Assembly (NCBI GenBank): GCA_040880065.1
Contig: JBBDJE010000017.1
Location: 62,001-126,000 of the forward strand
Source: Abyssibius sp040880065
GTDB taxonomy: Bacteria > Pseudomonadota > Alphaproteobacteria > Rhodobacterales > Rhodobacteraceae
Reading direction: 5' to 3'
Length of the DNA: 64,000 bases
This document shows, one piece after another, positions 16,624 through 24,293 of this stretch. Under the pieces are notes generated by a model. It saw nothing but the letters and a program-made list of their open reading frames with translations, did no database searches and was not told the DNA's origin. Position numbers and translations under genes: made by a program. Position 1 is the stretch's first letter. Each line of letters opens with the position of its first letter.

Positions 16624-17532
16624 ATGAATACGCCTCGGCCAAGCTCGTGGGTGATCCTTGCCTTGGTTGGCCTTGCATGGGGCACCTCGTTTCCAGTGAT
16701 GCGCGTTGCGCTCGAAGACCAGACACCGCTGACCGTGTCGGCCATGCGCATTGCCTTGGCGGCTGCGATGATTTGGGCGATTACGCGCGCACGCGGTTTG
16801 CGCCTGCCGCGCTTTCAGGGCACGGACAAGCGCATCTGGCTGGCCAGTTTCGGCATGGCGATGCTGTCAAACGCGCTGCCGTTCAGCTTGCTGCTCTTCT
16901 CGCTTGCCTATGTCAGCGCCGGTTTTGCGGGTATCACTATGGCTTTTGTGCCGCTATTGGTGCTACCGCTCGGCCATTTCCTGCTGCCCGACCAGCCGAT
17001 GACCGGACGCCGCGCGCTCGGCTTTTCAATTGGCTTTGTGGGCGTGCTTGTGTTGATCGGCCCCGGCGTGTTTTCCCCCGGTTCTGGTGGCTGGCAGGAG
17101 GTTTTCGCCCAATTTGGCTGTGTGCTGGCAGCGTTTTGCTATGCGCTCGGCTCAATCGTTACGCGCCGCGCGCCGCCGGGGCCAACCCTCGTGTTTTCTG
17201 CCGCAGCGCTATTGCTGGCCGCGCTCGTCATGCTGCCGGTCGCATTGCTGGTTGAGGGTGCGCCGCAAAGTGCAACACCGCTGTCATGGGCATCGGTCGC
17301 CTATCTGGGGCTGGTGCCCACAGCACTGGCCACGTTGATGCTGGTTTTCCTCATCAAGCGCGAGGGGCCCGCCTTTCTGGCGCTCGCCAATTATCAGGTA
17401 CCAATATGGGCCGTGGTGTTGGGTGTTGTGTTTCTTGATGAAACCCTGCCGCCGAGCTTTTTGGCCGCGCTGGCGCTGGTGTTGGCAGGGCTTGCGATTA
17501 GCCAGGCGAAAATCGGGCGGGCGCGGGTGTGA
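16624..17532 (+). CDS. EamA/DMT-superfamily transporter (first of a tandem pair)
   Basis: 302 residues with ten predicted membrane segments in two EamA repeats; it begins MNTPRPSSWVILALVGLAWG, with the SFPVMR motif shared by the family. The second repeat carries conserved NYQVPIWAVVLGVVFLDETL. It overlaps the next transporter gene by four bases (GTGA), so the two may act together, perhaps as a heteromeric exporter. The substrate is unknown. Confidence 0.85.
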   Translation: MNTPRPSSWVILALVGLAWGTSFPVMRVALEDQTPLTVSAMRIALAAAMIWAITRARGLRLPRFQGTDKRIWLASFGMAMLSNALPFSLLLFSLAYVSAGFAGITMAFVPLLVLPLGHFLLPDQPMTGRRALGFSIGFVGVLVLIGPGVFSPGSGGWQEVFAQFGCVLAAFCYALGSIVTRRAPPGPTLVFSAAALLLAALVMLPVALLVEGAPQSATPLSWASVAYLGLVPTALATLMLVFLIKREGPAFLALANYQVPIWAVVLGVVFLDETLPPSFLAALALVLAGLAISQAKIGRARV

Positions 17533-18398
17533 TTGTTGATGGCCGCGCAGTTGCCGCGGTTGCCGTGCTGACAATGATCTGGGGATCGTCGTTTTTTCTG
17601 ACGACTCTGGCGCTGGACGGGTTCCACCCGATGAGCATTGCGTTCTCGCGACTGGCGCTGGCGGCCGTGGTGCTGGTGCCGCTGGCGCTGATCTCGGGTG
17701 CGGGCCTGCCGCAAGGCGCTGAATGGCGCACTGCCTTTGTGTTGGGGGTGGTCGGGCTGGCGCTGCCGCAAACCATGCTGGCCTATGCCCAGCGCGAACT
17801 GCCTTCGGGTACGGTTTCGATTTTCATTGCCGCTGTGCCGTTGTTTACATTGGTTCTGGCGCGTATCTTTTTGGGCGATATCATCAGCAAACGCCGCTGG
17901 ACAGGGTTTGCCATTGGCTTTGCCGGCCTGCTTGTGCTGGCTGGCCCCACCGCATTTGCGGGCATCAGTGCCGGGCCGGGTGCGGTGATAATGGCGGTTT
18001 GCGCGGCGGTTTTCTATGCAATTTCGGCCATCGCAATACGTGGCATGAAAGGCATGCACCCGTTTCGCGCCACCGCGGGGGCAATGATTATGGGTTCGGC
18101 GGTTTCAGCGGTGTTCGGTATAAGCCAGATGCCGACGAGCCTGCCGTCTTTGAGCGCGATCATCGGCCTTGTCGCACTTGGGTTATTCCCCACCGGCCTT
18201 GCGCAAATCTTGCGCTATTACACCGTACGCCGATCCGGCCCAGTGTTTTCATCAGTGGTTGGCTATCTCATCCCGATCTGGGCGGGGTTTTTGGGTGTTG
18301 CCGTGCTGGATGAAACCTTCTTGTGGCGCGATCTGGCAGCCTATGGGCTGATTTTGGCTGGTCTTTTAGTGGCGCGGGAACGGCGCAAACAAGGCTAG
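17529..18398 (+). CDS. EamA/DMT-superfamily transporter (second of a tandem pair)
   Basis: 289 residues with about ten membrane segments, starting at a GTG whose bases overlap the TGA of the preceding transporter. It has the same two-repeat structure (TMIWGSSFFLTTLALDGFHP in the first half, GYLIPIWAGFLGVAVLDETF in the second). It is a paralogue of the gene before it and of the exporter after sdaA, giving three such genes in 9 kb. The gene is followed by an unresolved G/C-run hairpin. Confidence 0.85.
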   Translation: MIVDGRAVAAVAVLTMIWGSSFFLTTLALDGFHPMSIAFSRLALAAVVLVPLALISGAGLPQGAEWRTAFVLGVVGLALPQTMLAYAQRELPSGTVSIFIAAVPLFTLVLARIFLGDIISKRRWTGFAIGFAGLLVLAGPTAFAGISAGPGAVIMAVCAAVFYAISAIAIRGMKGMHPFRATAGAMIMGSAVSAVFGISQMPTSLPSLSAIIGLVALGLFPTGLAQILRYYTVRRSGPVFSSVVGYLIPIWAGFLGVAVLDETFLWRDLAAYGLILAGLLVARERRKQG

Positions 18399-18434
18399 AA
18401 TCGAAGGGTTCGCTCCACGTGCCCGCTGTTTTAA

Positions 18435-18503
18435 GGGGGGGGGGGTTGNNNNNNNNNNCACACCCCCAGACCCCCGTGGGATATTTATGAACAAAAGATG
18501 GGG
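18435..18503. terminator. G-run/C-run hairpin with assembly gap, convergent gene ends
   Basis: An 11-base G run (18435-18445) faces CACACCCCCAGACCCCC across ten N (18449-18458), so a C-rich arm could pair with the G-run arm. The right side continues GTGGGATATTTATGAAC then AAAAGATGGG up to the glmM stop. To my recollection, similar pairs of a G/C hairpin and an ATATTT...AAGATG tail are common at gene ends in Rhodobacterales. It probably terminates both glmM and the transporter pair. Confidence 0.5.
18449..18458. other. Assembly gap (10 N)
   Basis: Ten N sit at the apex of the G-run/C-run inverted structure. The true length is unknown, since ten is a common placeholder. No gene is interrupted on either side. 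Confidence 0.95.
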
Positions 18504-19841
18504 TCAGGCGTGTTCGATTTCTGTGGCAATGTTGCTGACGGTGGTTTCAAGCAACGCGGCATCGGGGTGTTCGCCCATGACGCGTATGAGAGGCTCTGTG
18601 CCTGATTTGCGAATAAGCAACCGCCCCTGCGCACCAAAACTTGCCTCGGCATCGGCAATCGATTTTTGAACACTTGGTGCATCGAGCGGGCTGCGCGCCG
18701 GATCAAACCGCACATTTTGCAGCAATTGCGGCACAGGTGTGAAAACGCGGGTGAGTTCGCTGGCTTTTTGGCCGGTTTCGACCATGGCGCGCAGCACTTG
18801 CAACCCGCCAATGAGCCCATCGCCGGTTGTCACATAGTCGGACATGACGATATGGCCGGATTGCTCGCCGCCCAGATTATAGTCGCCTGCGCGCATTGCC
18901 TCGACGACATAGCGATCGCCAACCGGTGTGCGCAGTAGCATCATGCCATTATCGGCAAGGTGACGTTCCAGCCCGAGATTGCTCATCACCGTGGCGACAA
19001 GCGTGTTCTTGGCAAGGATACCGGCTTTGGACCAACGCGTTGCGATCAGCCCCATAAGCTGGTCGCCATCGGCAACGGCGCCGGTTTCGTCGATGATGAT
19101 CACCCTGTCGGCATCACCATCAAGGCAAATGCCCAAATCGGCGCCTTCGGCGAGCACACGGGCAGCGGCGGCTTCGGGCGCGGTAGAGCCGCAGCCCGCA
19201 TTGATGTTGAACCCGTTGGGGGAAACGCCCATTGCGACAACCTCGGCCCCAAGCTCCCACAGCACTTCAGGCGCGGTTTTATAGGCGGCACCGTTGGCGC
19301 AATCGATGACAATTTTCAGCCCGCCGAGCCGCAACCGGCGCGGCAGCGCGGTTTTGGCAAATTCAACATAGCGTGTGCGGTCGCCTTCAATCCGGCGTGC
19401 GCGGCCAATATCATCAGATGCCGCCAGCGGCACCCCGTTCTCAAGAAGCGCTTCAATGGCCAGTTCAACCTCGTCCGACAGCTTATAGCCATCGGGGCCG
19501 AAAAACTTGATGCCATTATCATAATAAGGGTTGTGCGAAGCGGAAATCATCACCCCCAGATCGGCGCGCATAGAGCGGGTGAGCATGCCTACAGCAGGGG
19601 TCGGAACGGGGCCGAGCAGGTAGACATCCATGCCAACCGAGGTCAGCCCGGCGGTGAGCGCGGTTTCCAGCATATACCCGGAGCGGCGCGTATCCTTGCC
19701 AATAACCACACGGTTTGCGCGGGCGTCGCCCTTGAAATAATGGCCAACCGCATTGCCAAGGCGCAAGGCAAGCTCGGCCGTCATCGGGTGGGTGTTTGCG
19801 CGACCACGAATACCGTCGGTGCCAAAGTATTTGCGGCTCAT
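18504..19841 (-). CDS. glmM: Phosphoglucosamine mutase
   Basis: Converts glucosamine 6-phosphate to glucosamine 1-phosphate, feeding UDP-GlcNAc for peptidoglycan and LPS. It has 445 residues, the standard length. The start is MSRKYFGTDGIRGRAN. The phosphorylated active serine is S102 in VMISASHNPYYDNG. The metal loop is DGDADRVIIID. The C-terminal phosphate-binding motif is IRKSGTEPLIRVMGE. The ATG overlaps the folP stop (ATGA), an order (folP-glmM) also known from enterobacteria. Confidence 0.97.
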   Translation of the reverse strand: MSRKYFGTDGIRGRANTHPMTAELALRLGNAVGHYFKGDARANRVVIGKDTRRSGYMLETALTAGLTSVGMDVYLLGPVPTPAVGMLTRSMRADLGVMISASHNPYYDNGIKFFGPDGYKLSDEVELAIEALLENGVPLAASDDIGRARRIEGDRTRYVEFAKTALPRRLRLGGLKIVIDCANGAAYKTAPEVLWELGAEVVAMGVSPNGFNINAGCGSTAPEAAAARVLAEGADLGICLDGDADRVIIIDETGAVADGDQLMGLIATRWSKAGILAKNTLVATVMSNLGLERHLADNGMMLLRTPVGDRYVVEAMRAGDYNLGGEQSGHIVMSDYVTTGDGLIGGLQVLRAMVETGQKASELTRVFTPVPQLLQNVRFDPARSPLDAPSVQKSIADAEASFGAQGRLLIRKSGTEPLIRVMGEHPDAALLETTVSNIATEIEHA

Positions 19842-20863
19842 GGCGCGCCTTTCTGTGTGTGTTCAAGCAAAATGGCGCGCCAAAGCGCCACCGCCTGCCG
19901 GGTTTCGGCCACATCATGCACGCGCAGCCATTGCACGCCCTGATCAAGCCCCGCAAGCGCTGTGGCCAGCGATCCGGGCAGGCGCTGCGCGGGGTTTTGC
20001 GCCCCGCCGATCGTGCCAATAAAGCGCTTGCGCGAGGTGCCAAGCAAGAGCGGGCAGCCGAGCGTATGAAACAGCGCCAGCCCGCGCAAAAGTGTAAGAT
20101 TATGTTCAAGCGTCTTGCCAAAGCCGATGCCGGGGTCGGCCAAAACGGACTGGCGCGCAATGCCCGCCGCTTCGGCGAGCGCGATGCGGGATTGAAGAAA
20201 ATCATACACATCAAGCAACACATCATCATAGCGCGGGTGTTGCTGCATGGTGCGCGGATCGCCAAGCGCGTGCATCAGGCAGACAGGCGCGCGCGCGGTG
20301 GCGACGGTGTCGGGCATGGCAGTATCAAAGCCAAGTGCTGAAACGTCATTGACGAGGTTCGCGCCTGCGTCAAGCGCGGCACGCGCAATGGCAGCTTTGC
20401 GTGTGTCGATGGAAATTGGCAGGCTGAAGCCCTGTTTGCGCAGCGCGGAAATTACCGGAATGGTGCGTGAGAGCTCGTCATCCTCGCTCACCGGGGCGGC
20501 ACCAGGGCGGGTGGATTCACCGCCGATATCCAGAATATCGGCGCCGTTTTCGGCCATGCCACGCGCAGCATCAAGCGCGGCATCCAGTGCGAAATGCGCA
20601 CCGCCATCCGAGAAGGAATCCGGTGTTACATTCAGAATGCCCATGATGATCGGGCGGCTGTGGTCCAGCCCGCAAATGGCGGGGCGCGGGGCGGTCAGGC
20701 GGGCTAGCACCGTGGCAGGCATGTCGGACAGGGGAACACGTTTCGCCTGCGCACCGCGCACCAGCAATTCGGCATGGTCAAACCAGAGCGGGCCACCACC
20801 AAGTGCAACGGCATGCGCCGGGCGGCAGGCATCACGCGAAAGCAGGGGGCGGTAGTAGCCCAT
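19838..20863 (-). CDS. folP: Dihydropteroate synthase
   Basis: Condenses p-aminobenzoate with the pterin pyrophosphate in folate synthesis and is the sulfonamide target. It has 341 residues, longer than the 280-residue average. The catalytic TIM barrel starts at about residue 70 (IIMGILNVTPDSFSDGG), followed by DIGGESTRPGA and LVNDVSALG. The first 65 residues (YYRPLLSRDACRPAHAVALG) form an N-terminal extension. I chose the ATG at 20863, which overlaps the thioredoxin-like gene's TAA in a TAATG junction. The C-terminus RVHDVAETRQAVALWRAI is normal. Confidence 0.95.
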   Translation of the reverse strand: MGYYRPLLSRDACRPAHAVALGGGPLWFDHAELLVRGAQAKRVPLSDMPATVLARLTAPRPAICGLDHSRPIIMGILNVTPDSFSDGGAHFALDAALDAARGMAENGADILDIGGESTRPGAAPVSEDDELSRTIPVISALRKQGFSLPISIDTRKAAIARAALDAGANLVNDVSALGFDTAMPDTVATARAPVCLMHALGDPRTMQQHPRYDDVLLDVYDFLQSRIALAEAAGIARQSVLADPGIGFGKTLEHNLTLLRGLALFHTLGCPLLLGTSRKRFIGTIGGAQNPAQRLPGSLATALAGLDQGVQWLRVHDVAETRQAVALWRAILLEHTQKGAP

Positions 20864-21423
20864 TACGCATCGCGCCATTTGATAGAGCAGCCTATCGACG
20901 GCATCTGCCCCTCTGGCCCCTGCCCCGTGCGGGAAACATGGCGCATGGCTTCGAGCAATTCGCTGGGCTCTCCCTGCGGGCGCGGATTGCGGCCGAACCT
21001 GTCGATACGGCCACGATATTGCAAGCCGAGATGGGCGTCATAGCCAAAGAAATCCGGCGTGCAAACAGCCCCATAAGCGCGTGCGATTGATTGGTCAGCA
21101 TCATATAGATAGGGGAAGTTGAAGCTGTGCTTATGTGCAAAAAGCTTCATGTTTTCAAACGAATCATCTGGGTAGGCTTTAGCATCATTCGCGTTGATCG
21201 CCACAAACCCAAAGCCAAGTGCGTGCAAGGCGGCAGCGTCTTGCACCAGGCGTTCGGCAATACCGATCACATAGGGGCAATGGTTGCAGATAAACACCAC
21301 CACAAGCCCGCGCACACCGCGCAAATCGCCAATGCCATAAGAATTGCCATCGGTCGCGGGCAGCGCAAAATCGGGGGCTTTCAGGCCGAAAGCGTCGGGG
21401 GTAGTGCTGGTTGTGGCCATCAT
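20863..21423 (-). CDS. Thioredoxin-like (AhpC/TSA-type) protein
   Basis: A 186-residue thioredoxin-fold protein with FALPATDGNSYGIGDLRG and the CxxC site CNHCPYV near residue 46. This motif belongs to a peroxiredoxin-like family often annotated simply as thioredoxin family protein. There is no signal peptide, so it is probably cytoplasmic. Two adjacent ATGs are possible; AGGAG is better spaced for the second (21420). It is located between folB and folP and overlaps the folP start. Any connection to folate synthesis is unproven. Confidence 0.85.
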   Translation of the reverse strand: MMATTSTTPDAFGLKAPDFALPATDGNSYGIGDLRGVRGLVVVFICNHCPYVIGIAERLVQDAAALHALGFGFVAINANDAKAYPDDSFENMKLFAHKHSFNFPYLYDADQSIARAYGAVCTPDFFGYDAHLGLQYRGRIDRFGRNPRPQGEPSELLEAMRHVSRTGQGPEGQMPSIGCSIKWRDA

Positions 21424-21485
21424 ATGCTCCTACATTTTACAGCTATGATAGGTCATGCCAGCCATGCCCGCAAAGCGCAAGCGCG

Positions 21486-22433
21486 CTAAAGGCGGTGAAT
21501 TTCGCCTATGCCCAGCGCCACAACAGCCACTTCACCACCGGCTTTTGGAGCGCTACGGCCAATGACCGCCAGTTTCGCGGCATGGAAATGCTCGGCAAAC
21601 CATAGCGCAAGCTCGGCAGGGTGGCGGGCATCGGCGCGGGGGCTCTCAACCGCATCCAGCACAATTTTGGACGGTGCCCAAACCGAAAGCTGGCCATGTT
21701 TCATGGCCCAATCAAGCTCGGTGCGGCTGGCAACGACAACGCAGCGCCTGTCGCGCGCGGCAAGGCTCCAGGCGTTCTGCTCTATGCAAAGCAAATCGAT
21801 GCGGCGCTGCGCCAGCATGTTGGCAGCCTCGGGCGCACCCTGCGCAACCATTTCAACACAAATAATGGCCGGAAGCGCATGCGCGGCAATCGCATCAAGC
21901 CATTGCGGCAGTTCCGCCGATTGCAGCACAGCGTTTGACATGAACACCACAAGCGGGTGCGGCACCACATCGGTTTGCGCCTGTTCGGCTGGCTTGTGCA
22001 AGCGCGGTATATCGGGCGCGGGCTTGGAGCGCACAATTTCCACCCCCAAAGTTCCGGGAATCCGGTCGAGTTTTTCAATGCGCACAAAGGCGCGAATGGC
22101 GCGAGGGTCGGCGAGGCACCGCTCGGCCACACGTTCGGCGAGGGTTTCAAGCAGGTTGATGCGTTCATCCGCTAGTTGCATGTCAATCGCTTCGGTGATT
22201 GTGTCATACGAGATCACCTTGTCGACATCATCATCTTGCGCAGCGGTCGTGGAGGCGACCTCGAGAACAACGTTAAAGCGGATACGCTGGCGCACGCCGC
22301 GCTCAGCCTGAAAGGCACCAATTTCAACATCGACCACATAATCGCGCACAGAAATACGGTCACGCGGGTCGGGGCCTGATGTGGCTTTGGCACGGGCCTG
22401 CGGCCCTTCAAAGGCGATGGCTGTTTCGTCCAT
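21486..22433 (-). CDS. folB: Dihydroneopterin aldolase with C-terminal extension
   Basis: Converts dihydroneopterin to 6-hydroxymethyl-dihydropterin in folate synthesis. It has 315 residues against about 120 for a typical FolB. The aldolase domain covers about residues 26-136: DRISVRDYVVDVEIGAFQAER, ISYDTITEAI, the LLETLAERVAE helix and the IEKLDRI lysine. After a Pro-rich linker (APDIPRLHKPAE) comes a region of about 165 residues (from about 150) that I do not recognise. It has alpha/beta character and no obvious catalytic motif. The start is the ATG at 22433. It heads the folB-thioredoxin-folP-glmM group. Confidence 0.88.
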   Translation of the reverse strand: MDETAIAFEGPQARAKATSGPDPRDRISVRDYVVDVEIGAFQAERGVRQRIRFNVVLEVASTTAAQDDDVDKVISYDTITEAIDMQLADERINLLETLAERVAERCLADPRAIRAFVRIEKLDRIPGTLGVEIVRSKPAPDIPRLHKPAEQAQTDVVPHPLVVFMSNAVLQSAELPQWLDAIAAHALPAIICVEMVAQGAPEAANMLAQRRIDLLCIEQNAWSLAARDRRCVVVASRTELDWAMKHGQLSVWAPSKIVLDAVESPRADARHPAELALWFAEHFHAAKLAVIGRSAPKAGGEVAVVALGIGEIHRL

Positions 22434-22495
22434 TGGCTCCACCCTTTCCGATAGACAAGCTGCGCGCCGCTTCTAAGCAGAATGCTGCCCCGTTT

Positions 22496-22544
22496 CAAAC
22501 GAATATGCCCCAAACCAAACGATTATCCGCTGTTGGACTTGACA
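22496..22544 (+). promoter_or_regulatory. Tandem direct repeats and -35-like box upstream of nadA
   Basis: CAAACGAATATG (22496-22507) and CAAACGATTATC (22516-22527) share 10 of 12 bases and start exactly 20 bases apart, two helical turns. A consensus TTGACA (22539-22544) follows, with no good -10 at the usual distance. This is a candidate binding site for a regulator of the nadA operon. Confidence 0.35.
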
Positions 22545-22598
22545 GTTAAGCGCGCAAACGCCGAAAACAAGCCAACCCGAACTTGCCGGAGCCTGTCC

Positions 22599-23648
22599 AT
22601 GTATATGAATGCCATCACCCCGCGCGATGCTGCGCGCGCCGAATTGGCGGCAAAATACGACCTTGCGCCTTCGCTTGCTGCGGCAAAGGCAACATCAGAG
22701 CTCTATGCGCGCGTGTCACGCGTGATCCCCGAAGTCGATTGGGCAATGCATGCGCCTTACATTCTGGCCATTCAACAACTGAAAGCCGAAAAAGATGCGG
22801 TGATACTGGCGCATAACTACATGACGCCGGAAATCTTTCATGGTGTCGGCGATGTTTCGGGCGACAGTTTGCAACTGGCCATTGCCGCCACCAAGGTGAA
22901 GCAGCAAACCATCGTGCAATGCGGTGTGCATTTCATGGCCGAAACCTCTAAAATTCTGAATCCTGGCAAAACCGTGCTCATTCCCGACAGCCGCGCGGGT
23001 TGCTCGCTGGCCAGTTCTATCACCGCCGCCGACATTGCCAAAATGCGTGCCGAATATCCGGGGGCCGAGGTTGTTTCATACGTCAACACCACTGCCGCGG
23101 TTAAGGCCGCGTCTGATATTTGCTGCACCTCGTCCAACGCTGTGCGCATCGTCGATAGCCGCCCCGGCGATACCGTGATCATGACGCCTGACGGATATCT
23201 GGCGCAAAACGTCGCCAAAGAGAGCAAAAAACGCATCGTTTACTGGGAAGGGGCCTGCATTGTGCATGAACAGTTCACCCCACAAGAACTGCGCGCATTC
23301 CGCGACGATAACCCCGGCATCAAAATCATCGCGCACCCAGAATGCCCGCCCGATGTGATTGCCGAGGCCGATTTCTCCGGTTCGACCCACGGAATGATAA
23401 ACTGGGTGCGCAAACATAGACCTGCCAAAGTTGTGATGGTGACCGAATGCTCAATGTCGGATAATGTCGCATCGGAACTACCCGAGGTGGATTTCGTGCA
23501 GCCATGCACGATTTGTCCACATATGAAGCGGATAACGCTCGAAGGTATCCTTTGGGCGCTGCATAGCGGCACCGAAGAAGTTTTGGTTGCCGATGCGTTG
23601 CTGGAACCCGCGCGCCGCGCGGTGGAGCGTATGATCGCACTGGGATAG
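22599..23648 (+). CDS. nadA: Quinolinate synthase
   Basis: Makes quinolinate from iminoaspartate and dihydroxyacetone phosphate, using a 4Fe-4S cluster. 349 residues from the ATG at 22599, with CGGAG eight bases upstream; ATG 22605 is an alternative. Conserved features are AHNYMTPEIFHGVGDVSGDS, CGVHFMAETSKIL with the first cluster cysteine, CCTSSNAVRIV and the C-terminal CTICPHMKRITLEGI. It is the first gene of a nadA-CAP-nadB run. nadC, which often completes this operon, is not in the window. Confidence 0.95.
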   Translation: MYMNAITPRDAARAELAAKYDLAPSLAAAKATSELYARVSRVIPEVDWAMHAPYILAIQQLKAEKDAVILAHNYMTPEIFHGVGDVSGDSLQLAIAATKVKQQTIVQCGVHFMAETSKILNPGKTVLIPDSRAGCSLASSITAADIAKMRAEYPGAEVVSYVNTTAAVKAASDICCTSSNAVRIVDSRPGDTVIMTPDGYLAQNVAKESKKRIVYWEGACIVHEQFTPQELRAFRDDNPGIKIIAHPECPPDVIAEADFSGSTHGMINWVRKHRPAKVVMVTECSMSDNVASELPEVDFVQPCTICPHMKRITLEGILWALHSGTEEVLVADALLEPARRAVERMIALG

Positions 23649-23657
23649 GAGAAAGAC

Positions 23658-24287
23658 ATGCATAAGCTATTCGGTTTTCTGGCAGCACTATTGCTCAGTG
23701 TCGGGGTTGCCCAAACGGCATTTGCGCAATCCTGCGCAGGCGCACGACCTTCGGGCAATATCAACCGCGCGATCGACTCGCGCCCCATTGATCAGGTGTT
23801 GTTTGCCCAGCTTGTGCTTTATTATACCAATGTGGAGCGATGTCAGCGCGGCATGCGCGCGGTGCAGCTTTCCAACGGCACCCAGCGCGCCGCCACATTT
23901 CTGGCCGAAGGCATGGCACAAACCCGCACCTATAGCCACACACTGAACCTTCCGGGTATGCGCACCTTGTCCGACCGTTTGCATTTTGCAGGCGAGTCGT
24001 TCCGGCGTGGTGGCGAGAATATCGCGCTCAACTTCTATTTCGTCTTGAACGGGCGCAGTTTTACCGGTGGTGCGTGCAACTATCGCTATCAGGGCAGCGG
24101 CCAGCCCGTTCCAAAACACTCGTATGATTCGCTGGCATCCGAGCTTATGGCAGGCTGGATGGCCTCGGCGGGCCACAGATCCAACATTCTCGGCCGCCAG
24201 TTCAACCGCATGGGTGCCGCCATAGGGCTTGACCCGCGCGGCCAACTCTGCGGGCAGATCTATGCCTCGCAGTTGTTTACCGGCTAG
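23658..24287 (+). CDS. Secreted CAP (SCP/Tpx-1/Ag5/PR-1/Sc7) domain protein
   Basis: A 209-residue protein with a clear signal peptide (HKLFGFLAALLLSVGVAQTA, then FAQ). The CAP fold is indicated by LVLYYTNVERCQRGMRAVQL, AEGMAQTRTYSHTLN and the final GWMASAGHRSNILGRQFNRM segment, which carries the usual histidine and the GLDPRG end. Bacterial CAP proteins are exported and largely uncharacterised, with proposed roles in lipid binding or envelope function. It is encoded between nadA and nadB, 9 bases after the first and 6 bases before the second, and has no obvious link to NAD synthesis. Confidence 0.85.
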   Translation: MHKLFGFLAALLLSVGVAQTAFAQSCAGARPSGNINRAIDSRPIDQVLFAQLVLYYTNVERCQRGMRAVQLSNGTQRAATFLAEGMAQTRTYSHTLNLPGMRTLSDRLHFAGESFRRGGENIALNFYFVLNGRSFTGGACNYRYQGSGQPVPKHSYDSLASELMAGWMASAGHRSNILGRQFNRMGAAIGLDPRGQLCGQIYASQLFTG

Positions 24288-24293
24288 GAGCGC

